A DNA stretch of 18,996 nt from Gammaproteobacteria bacterium (lineage in GTDB: Bacteria > Pseudomonadota > Gammaproteobacteria > Xanthomonadales > Wenzhouxiangellaceae), in NCBI GenBank assembly GCA_003561495.1, contig PWWM01000121.1, positions 1-18,996 on the forward strand, given 5' to 3'. A model generated the notes under the pieces. It saw nothing but the letters and a program-made list of their open reading frames with translations, was not told where the DNA came from and made no database searches. This document shows positions 14,796-18,996 of the stretch, in pieces (the stretch's first letter is position 1; the number at the start of each line of letters is the position of its first letter). The position numbers and the translations under genes were made by a program.

Positions 14796-17315
14796 ATGAA
14801 CTCATCCGGCAACCCATGCTGGCACTGCGGCGACCCCATCCCGGCCGGGGTCGACATCCAGGCCGAGATCGGCGGCCAGGCCCGGGCCATGTGCTGTCAT
14901 GGTTGCCAGACCGTTGCCCGGCTGATTGATTCGTCCGGCCTGGGGCGCTACTACGAATTTCGGGACGCCCTGCCTGAACGGCCGGAGTTGGACCGGATCG
15001 AGGCCGATGATTTCATTGCCTGGGACCGACCAGCCATCTACGATCACTATGCACGCAGCGATTGCGACGGCTTCTACCGCCTGACCCTGGTACTGGAGAA
15101 CGTGCACTGTGCGGCCTGCGCCTGGCTGATCCATCGTTTTGTCGGCGCCCTGCCGGGCCTTGCCGAGGTGCGTGTCGATGTCAGCGACGGCCGGGTTCAC
15201 CTGCGTTTCGATCCGGATCGCACGCCCTTGAGCGAAATCGCCGCCCGGCTGGCTTCACTGGGCTACCGACCTCACCTGGACTCGCCGCTGGCCGGAACGG
15301 CGCGCAACCAGACCGAACGCCGCCAGATGCTCAAGTACATCGTGGTTGCCGGCCTGGGCATGATGCAGGTGATGAGCTACGCACTGGCCAAGTACATCGG
15401 CGCCTGGCAGGGCATCGATCCGGAAGCCGAGCGTTTCTTTCTGCTGATTTCCATGGTGGTGGCCGTGCCGGTGTGCCTGTATTCGGGCCAGATCTTCTAC
15501 AAATCGGCCTGGCGCACCCTGATCCAGGGTCGCATGGGCATGGACGTGCCGGTTGCCGCAGCCATGCTGCTGGCGCTGTTTTCCAGCGTCTACATCACCC
15601 TGTTCGGCAGCGGGGCGGTGTATTTCGACTCGGTGGTGATGTTCATCTTCTTCCTGCTGCTGGGCCGCTACGCGGTGCTGGTGGCCCGCCAGAATGCCGG
15701 GCAGTTGCACTCGGCCCTGGCCCGCTCGCTACCGGTACAGACCCGGCGCCTGAATGATTCGGGCAGCGAGCTGGTCAGCCTGGTCGAGCTGTCGGTCGGT
15801 GACCGCCTCCAGGTCACCGCCGGTGAAACGGTGCCGGCCGACGGGCGCATCGAAAGCGGGGTGGTGATGGTCGATGAATCGCTGCTGTCGGGCGAGTCCA
15901 TCCCACGCCGGCGCGTGGCCGGCGAACAGGTGCTGGCCGGCTCGCTGGTCCGGGAAGGCCAGATGGTGCTCACCATCGAGGAACTGGGTCAGTCCACTGC
16001 ACTTTCGGGCATCGTGCGCATGCTCGACCAGGCGCGCACTTACAAGCCGCGCATGGCCCTGATGGCCGACCGCCTAGCCGCCTGGTTCGTCGCTTTCGTG
16101 TTGACCGGCGCCGCAATTTCCGGCCTGGTGTGGTGGCAGATCGATCCGGCCATGGCCCTGCCGGTGGTGCTGGCCGTGCTGGTGGTGTCCTGCCCGTGCG
16201 CGCTGGCATTGGGCACGCCGGTCGCGCTGGCTGCCGCCGCGCGCGGATTTGCCCGCCTCGGCGTACTGATCAGCCGGCCCGATGCGCTGGAAAAACTGCC
16301 GAAAATCACCCACGTGGTGTTCGACAAGACCGGCACCCTGACCCTGCCGGAAATGCGCGTCGACCAGGTGCTGGCCCTAGGAAATTTCGATGCCGATCAT
16401 GCCCGCCGCCTGGCCGGACGCCTGGAGCGCGTCAGCCGCCACCCCGTCGCCACCGCCTTTGTCCGCTTCGATGACGGCGGCGCCGTCGACCAGGCCGAAG
16501 CGGTCACCGCGCAAGGGGTGAGCGGAAGCATTGATGGCGTGGACTATCGCCTGGGCAAACCTGAATTCGTCGGCCAGTGGCTGGACGAGACTCCCGAGCC
16601 CCCCGGCGCCGGTCAGTGGGTGGCCCTGGCAAGTTCCGGTCAACTGCTGGCCTGGTTCAGCCTGGACAGCCCGTTCCGCGAGGGCGCCGCTGCACTGATC
16701 GACTCCCTGCACGAGGCCGGGCTGAAGGTCTGGCTGGCCTCGGGAGACCGGCGCGAAAACGTGATCCAGGCAGCCGAACAACTGGGCATCGACAATCACC
16801 GCTCCGAATGCTCCCCGGCCGACAAGCTTGAGCTGGTGCGTGAATTACAAGCCAAAGGTGGCCGGGTGGCGATGATCGGCGACGGCATCAACGATGCGCC
16901 GGTGCTGGCCGGCGCCGATATTTCCATGGCCCTGGCCGAAGGCGCCGACATTGCCCGCACCCAGGCCGACCTGGTGGTCACCGGCAAGGGCCTGAACCGA
17001 ATCGCCGCCGCCTTCGCCCTGGCCCCGCGGGTCCGGCGCATCGTGCGCCAGAACCTGACCCTGTCGTTTTCCTACAACGCCACCGCCCTGCCGTTTGCCG
17101 CCGCCGGCTTCGTGCCCCCCTGGCTGGCCGCCATCGGCATGTCGGCCTCCAGCCTGGTGGTGGTGCTGAATGCGCAGCGGCTTGGACGCCGCAGCGCATT
17201 GGGAGACGGGAGACGGGAGGCGGGAGACGACAGGCGGGCGTTGCGCAAGGGTGGAGGCGGGCCTTCTCCGTCTTCCGTCTCCCGTCTTCCGTCTTCCGGC
17301 GCCCCGCAGCCATGA
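14796..17315 (+). CDS. ccoI: Copper-type P-ATPase CcoI/FixI
   Basis: CcoI is the P1B-type ATPase that delivers copper for cbb3 assembly. The 839-aa product has an N-terminal Cys-rich region (C8-x2-C11, then CCxxC at 33-37), an HMA domain with CAAC (105-108), the membrane copper motif CPC (466-468), the TGES-equivalent SGES (365-368), phosphorylation site DKTGT (510-514), the HP motif (549-550) and GDGINDAP (695-702). The ATG at 14796 is chosen because upstream codons belong to ccoH. Conserved sequence ends near SSLVVVLNAQRLGRR (799). The last ~40 residues are a translated GGGAGAC-type palindrome (17201-17299), giving an odd Gly/Arg/Ser/Pro-rich tail. The stop and the ccoS start still overlap in ATGA, after the repeat. 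It lies five bases after ccoH. Confidence 0.97.
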   Translation: MNSSGNPCWHCGDPIPAGVDIQAEIGGQARAMCCHGCQTVARLIDSSGLGRYYEFRDALPERPELDRIEADDFIAWDRPAIYDHYARSDCDGFYRLTLVLENVHCAACAWLIHRFVGALPGLAEVRVDVSDGRVHLRFDPDRTPLSEIAARLASLGYRPHLDSPLAGTARNQTERRQMLKYIVVAGLGMMQVMSYALAKYIGAWQGIDPEAERFFLLISMVVAVPVCLYSGQIFYKSAWRTLIQGRMGMDVPVAAAMLLALFSSVYITLFGSGAVYFDSVVMFIFFLLLGRYAVLVARQNAGQLHSALARSLPVQTRRLNDSGSELVSLVELSVGDRLQVTAGETVPADGRIESGVVMVDESLLSGESIPRRRVAGEQVLAGSLVREGQMVLTIEELGQSTALSGIVRMLDQARTYKPRMALMADRLAAWFVAFVLTGAAISGLVWWQIDPAMALPVVLAVLVVSCPCALALGTPVALAAAARGFARLGVLISRPDALEKLPKITHVVFDKTGTLTLPEMRVDQVLALGNFDADHARRLAGRLERVSRHPVATAFVRFDDGGAVDQAEAVTAQGVSGSIDGVDYRLGKPEFVGQWLDETPEPPGAGQWVALASSGQLLAWFSLDSPFREGAAALIDSLHEAGLKVWLASGDRRENVIQAAEQLGIDNHRSECSPADKLELVRELQAKGGRVAMIGDGINDAPVLAGADISMALAEGADIARTQADLVVTGKGLNRIAAAFALAPRVRRIVRQNLTLSFSYNATALPFAAAGFVPPWLAAIGMSASSLVVVLNAQRLGRRSALGDGRREAGDDRRALRKGGGGPSPSSVSRLPSSGAPQP
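17201..17299. repeat. GGGAGAC-type palindromic repeat inside the end of ccoI
   Basis: Tandem GGGAGAC/GGGAGGC units (17201-17229) face inverted CCGTCTTCCGTCTCCCG units (17268-17299). It is the same family as 2721-2797, with a longer spacer. The entire element is read in frame as the CcoI tail. It forms an imperfect hairpin immediately before the ccoS start, where it could also affect message stability or ccoS translation. Confidence 0.88.
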
Positions 17316-17524
17316 ACATCATCTACGTCCTCATCCCCCTGTCCGTGATCCTGATGGTCATCGCCATCTATTTCTTTTTCTGGGCGGTCAAGAACGACCA
17401 GTTCGACGATCTGGATACCCCGGCGCTGGATATTCTGGATGAGGATGAAGCACCTCGGCAGTCGCAAAAGGAAAAAGAAAAGCAGACCACAGAGGCACAG
17501 AGGTCACAGAGAAAGATTCAATAA
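17312..17524 (+). CDS. ccoS: Cytochrome oxidase maturation protein CcoS
   Basis: CcoS is a small membrane protein needed to insert cofactors into cbb3 oxidase. Residues 1-26 (MNIIYVLIPLSVILMVIAIY and on) form the single transmembrane helix, followed by the hallmark FFWAVKNDQFDDLDTPALDIL (22-42). The usual CcoS ends soon after an acidic stretch like DEDEAP. Here the frame runs on for about 20 residues (KEKEKQTTEAQRSQRKIQ), which are the left arm of the CCACAGAGG-type palindrome at 17478-17573. This gives 70 aa; the family is usually nearer 45-60. The start overlaps the ccoI stop (ATGA). The repeat-derived tail has probably replaced the original end. Confidence 0.95.
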   Translation: MNIIYVLIPLSVILMVIAIYFFFWAVKNDQFDDLDTPALDILDEDEAPRQSQKEKEKQTTEAQRSQRKIQ

Positions 17525-17580
17525 CATGCTTGTTTTTATCTCTGTGACCTCTGTGTCTCTGTGGTCTGCTTTTTTTATTT
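17478..17580 (+). terminator. Large perfect-type palindrome with T-tract (repeat family, terminator-like)
   Basis: Arms 17478-17512 and 17539-17573 (35 bp each) pair with a single mismatch around a 26-base loop. The right arm runs into TTTTTTTATTTCTTT. The left arm lies in the end of ccoS. The arms contain the repeated CCACAGAGG and TCACAGAGA units of an intergenic repeat family known from many bacteria; a half-copy lies at 1656-1692. In RNA it would be a very strong hairpin ending in a U-tract, so it probably ends or reduces transcription between ccoS and the next gene. Confidence 0.85.
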
Positions 17581-17598
17581 CTTTCGCAACAGCAAACC

Positions 17599-18312
17599 GT
17601 GAGTCCTGAAGCGGCGTTATTGGCCGGGTTTCTGGCCGGGTTGTTCGGGTCCACCCATTGCCTGGGCATGTGCGGCGGGATTGTCGGGGTGTTGCATGCC
17701 CAGATTCCTTCCGGCAAGGCCTGGCTGGCGCTAGGTTTTCATATGGGGCGCATCGGCTCCTACCTGGCGATTGCGTTGATCGCCACCGGTATCGGCATGT
17801 TGCCGGCCAGCTTGCTGCCCGATCATGGCCCGCTGGTTATGCGCATTCTGCTCGGCGCCATGCTGGTGATGATGGCCGTCTATATCGCCCTGCCCGGCCG
17901 ATTCCGGGACTGGGCCGGGCAACTGACCGCACCCTTGACCAACCGGCTGATGCCGTTGTTCAACCGTTTTCTGCCGGTGCGGACCCTGGACAATGCCGTG
18001 GGCCTGGGATTGTTGTGGGGATTGCTGCCCTGCGGGTTGCTGTACACGGTGATTGCCGCGGCCGTGCTGCTGGCCGACCCCCTGGCCACCACCTCCATGG
18101 TGCTGGCTTTCGGCATCGGCACCGTGCCCTTGCTGCTGGGCACCGGCCTGGTGGTATTGAAATTCCGCTCGGCCATCAATCGCCCGGGCCTGCGCTGGCT
18201 GGCCGCCGCCCTGATGGCCCTGACCGGCATCCTGGTCGCCGCCGGCCCGTGGCTGGCCCACCTCATCGACCATCCATGGATGCACTTCCTTGCCGAGTGC
18301 GTGGGACATTGA
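17599..18312 (+). CDS. Sulfite exporter TauE/SafE-like, DsbD_2-type membrane protein
   Basis: This 237-aa polytopic membrane protein has the GSTHCLGMCGGIVG motif near the N-terminus (residues 17-30) and a second GLLWGLLPCGLLYT motif (about 136-149). Together these define the small membrane proteins of the DsbD_2/TauE-like type often encoded after ccoS. About six helices are visible. The paired Cys motifs (C21 and C25 in HCLGMC, then C144) suggest metal or thiol chemistry, and its place after ccoS suggests a role in copper supply or cytochrome maturation; the exact substrate is not known. The start is a GTG at 17599 with no good ribosome binding site, only 19 bases after the palindrome's T-tract, so its expression may be reduced or driven from within the repeat. 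It is the last gene of the cluster. Confidence 0.9.
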   Translation: MSPEAALLAGFLAGLFGSTHCLGMCGGIVGVLHAQIPSGKAWLALGFHMGRIGSYLAIALIATGIGMLPASLLPDHGPLVMRILLGAMLVMMAVYIALPGRFRDWAGQLTAPLTNRLMPLFNRFLPVRTLDNAVGLGLLWGLLPCGLLYTVIAAAVLLADPLATTSMVLAFGIGTVPLLLGTGLVVLKFRSAINRPGLRWLAAALMALTGILVAAGPWLAHLIDHPWMHFLAECVGH

Positions 18313-18341
18313 TACCCACCCTGGAAAACCTGGAATGCAAC

Positions 18342-18382
18342 GGAGTTTATGAGGGCTGGGCGACGAGTGGCCTTGCCCGGGG
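18342..18382 (+). repeat. GGGCGACGAGTGGCC motif, second copy
   Basis: This 41-bp segment (GGAGTTTATG, then GGGCGACGAGTGGCCTTGCC) matches 9015-9055 at 36 of 41 positions in the same orientation. It marks the left end of the right-hand repeat block, 30 bases after the last gene of the cbb3 cluster. Confidence 0.8.
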
Positions 18383-18566
18383 CCGCGCTCGAGGTGAACG
18401 GCTTGGTCGATACTTTGAGCTTGGTGGCGTTCTGGTGCCTGTCTAATTGCGTTTGGTCCAGTTGATAGTGAATTGCCTTTAGTAAGGTTTCGGGCGCTCG
18501 AAGAACGGGAAGGTCGTGTCCGCTTCCGTCACCTCGAGCCCGGCCCCGGTCAAGCCCACTCGTCGC
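18360..18566. repeat. Inverted-repeat pair 1
   Basis: The arm at 18360-18400 (GCGACGAGTGGCCTTGCCCG and on through GCTCGAGGTGA) is repeated in inverted orientation at 18527-18566, about 36 of 40 positions alike. The ~126 bases between hold no credible gene. The inner right arm is the start of dispersed repeat A. Confidence 0.8.
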
Positions 18567-18669
18567 TTGTCGGTTGGGAGTTGGTTGATGGGGGAGCCAG
18601 ATCGAAGCCACCGCTTGAATTTCAATCTACTCTTACCTGTCGCATTGGGTGGTATTTGACCGATCATGG
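18546..18669 (+). repeat. Dispersed repeat A, copy 2
   Basis: This matches 5502-5624 in the same orientation at roughly 88-90% identity by eye. Here repeat A runs directly into repeat B, and its end forms the left arm of inverted pair 2. The small minus-strand open frame over it (18479-18697) is not supported as a gene. Confidence 0.85.
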
Positions 18670-18858
18670 ACTGACCGGGTGCGGCGGCGGGAAGCAAATT
18701 CTACCCGGACGACCCAAGCCACCTATCATTGGATCGAAGTCACTCCACTTCGAAACGGCAACTCGCAGACGTTACCGACCCCAAGGCCACCAAACTGGAA
18801 TTCATCGACTCAGGCGTTCACCCGGTCAGTCCGTGATCGGTCGGATACCACCCGATGC
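18642..18858. repeat. Inverted-repeat pair 2 (MITE-like, 38-bp ends)
   Basis: Left end 18642-18679 (GCATTGGGTGGTATTTGACC and on) and right end 18821-18858 (ending ATACCACCCGATGC) are inverted copies at 34 of 38 positions, with all four differences being transitions. The 217-bp unit has no gene. The size and long terminal inverted repeats resemble a non-autonomous mobile element; no target duplication was established. Confidence 0.75.
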
Positions 18859-18902
18859 TTCTCCCAACTCCCATCCTGTTTGTACAGCCGCAGCGGGCCC
18901 GG
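18675..18902 (+). repeat. Dispersed repeat B, copy 2
   Basis: This is the direct copy of 9086-9311. The best-conserved part runs from 18751 (GGCAACTCGCAGACGTTACC) to the inverted-repeat end near 18858; similarity then fades through CTGTTTG...GGGCCCGG. The remaining sequence to the window end (18903-18996) holds nothing I can identify with confidence. Confidence 0.85.
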
Positions 18903-18996
18903 TAAGGGGACTGAAGTCTTTGCGGCAGAAAAGGGGCGCGGATCATCATCGTTCATCCCGGGCGAAATCATGCAAAGCGCCGTTCCAGGTAGTCAT

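Noticed and set aside
17201..17299. Possible CRISPR or simple tandem repeat array.
   Set aside because: Units are 7-8 bases, arranged as inverted arms with no spacers of regular length and no cas genes nearby.
17880..18611. Minus-strand open frame over the DsbD_2/TauE-like gene and repeats.
   Set aside because: It mixes the antisense of a certain gene with non-coding repeats and has no known domain.
18342..18902. Calling the repeat block an insertion sequence.
   Set aside because: No transposase frame is present and target-site duplications could not be shown, so only a MITE-like description is justified.
18946..18996. Minus-strand frame open from the right edge to a TGA at 18946-18948, possibly the end of a gene beyond the window.
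   Set aside because: Only 16 residues are visible, with no recognisable motif, so it cannot be told from chance.

Overview
This is a GC-rich chromosomal window with short intergenic gaps and many stop/start overlaps. The gene families (TamB, Tag, YceH, DUF6279 lipoprotein, paired DUF2868/DUF3482 proteins, a cbb3 oxidase cluster) point to a gammaproteobacterium, perhaps near Xanthomonadales or Chromatiales; that finer placement is inference. There are no rRNA, tRNA, CRISPR, integrase or transposase genes.

Layout. 1-1616: 3' part of tamB. 1617-2249: a terminator and a 55-aa acidic small ORF on the minus strand. 2250-5454: housekeeping and envelope genes, namely a PaaI-type thioesterase, tag (DNA-3-methyladenine glycosylase I), two lipoproteins (the second DUF6279) and yceH. 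5455-5925: a dispersed repeat and a cspA-type cold-shock gene with its own terminator. 6091-8909: a two-gene minus-strand operon made of a DUF2868 membrane protein and a DUF3482 GTPase-like protein. 8910-9436: dispersed repeats followed by an anaerobic promoter. 9437-18312: a complete cytochrome cbb3 oxidase cluster on the plus strand, ccoN-ccoO-ccoQ-ccoP-(unknown 102-aa membrane protein)-ccoG-ccoH-ccoI-ccoS-(DsbD_2/TauE-like membrane protein). 18313-18996: a non-coding composite of inverted and direct repeats.

How the genes work together. ccoNOQP encode the high-affinity terminal oxidase. ccoG (Fe-S protein), ccoH, ccoI (copper-type P-ATPase) and ccoS supply copper and assemble the enzyme. 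A perfect FNR/ANR box (TTGATCTCGATCAA, 9352-9365) sits about 41.5 bp before the start predicted from a GATAAT -10 box, so the operon should be induced when oxygen is low. Most junctions overlap by 1-8 bases, which suggests translational coupling.

The most unusual signal is the repeat content. Two unrelated palindromic repeat families lie at the 3' ends of genes and are translated as C-terminal tails: a GGGAGAC-type repeat in Tag and CcoI, and a CCACAGAGG-type repeat in CcoS. A third set of non-coding repeats flanks the whole cbb3 cluster as imperfect direct repeats (9015-9311 and 18342-18902). The right-hand copy contains two nested inverted-repeat pairs and resembles a MITE with no transposase. 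The 102-aa protein between ccoP and ccoG is a candidate undescribed accessory factor of cbb3 oxidase.
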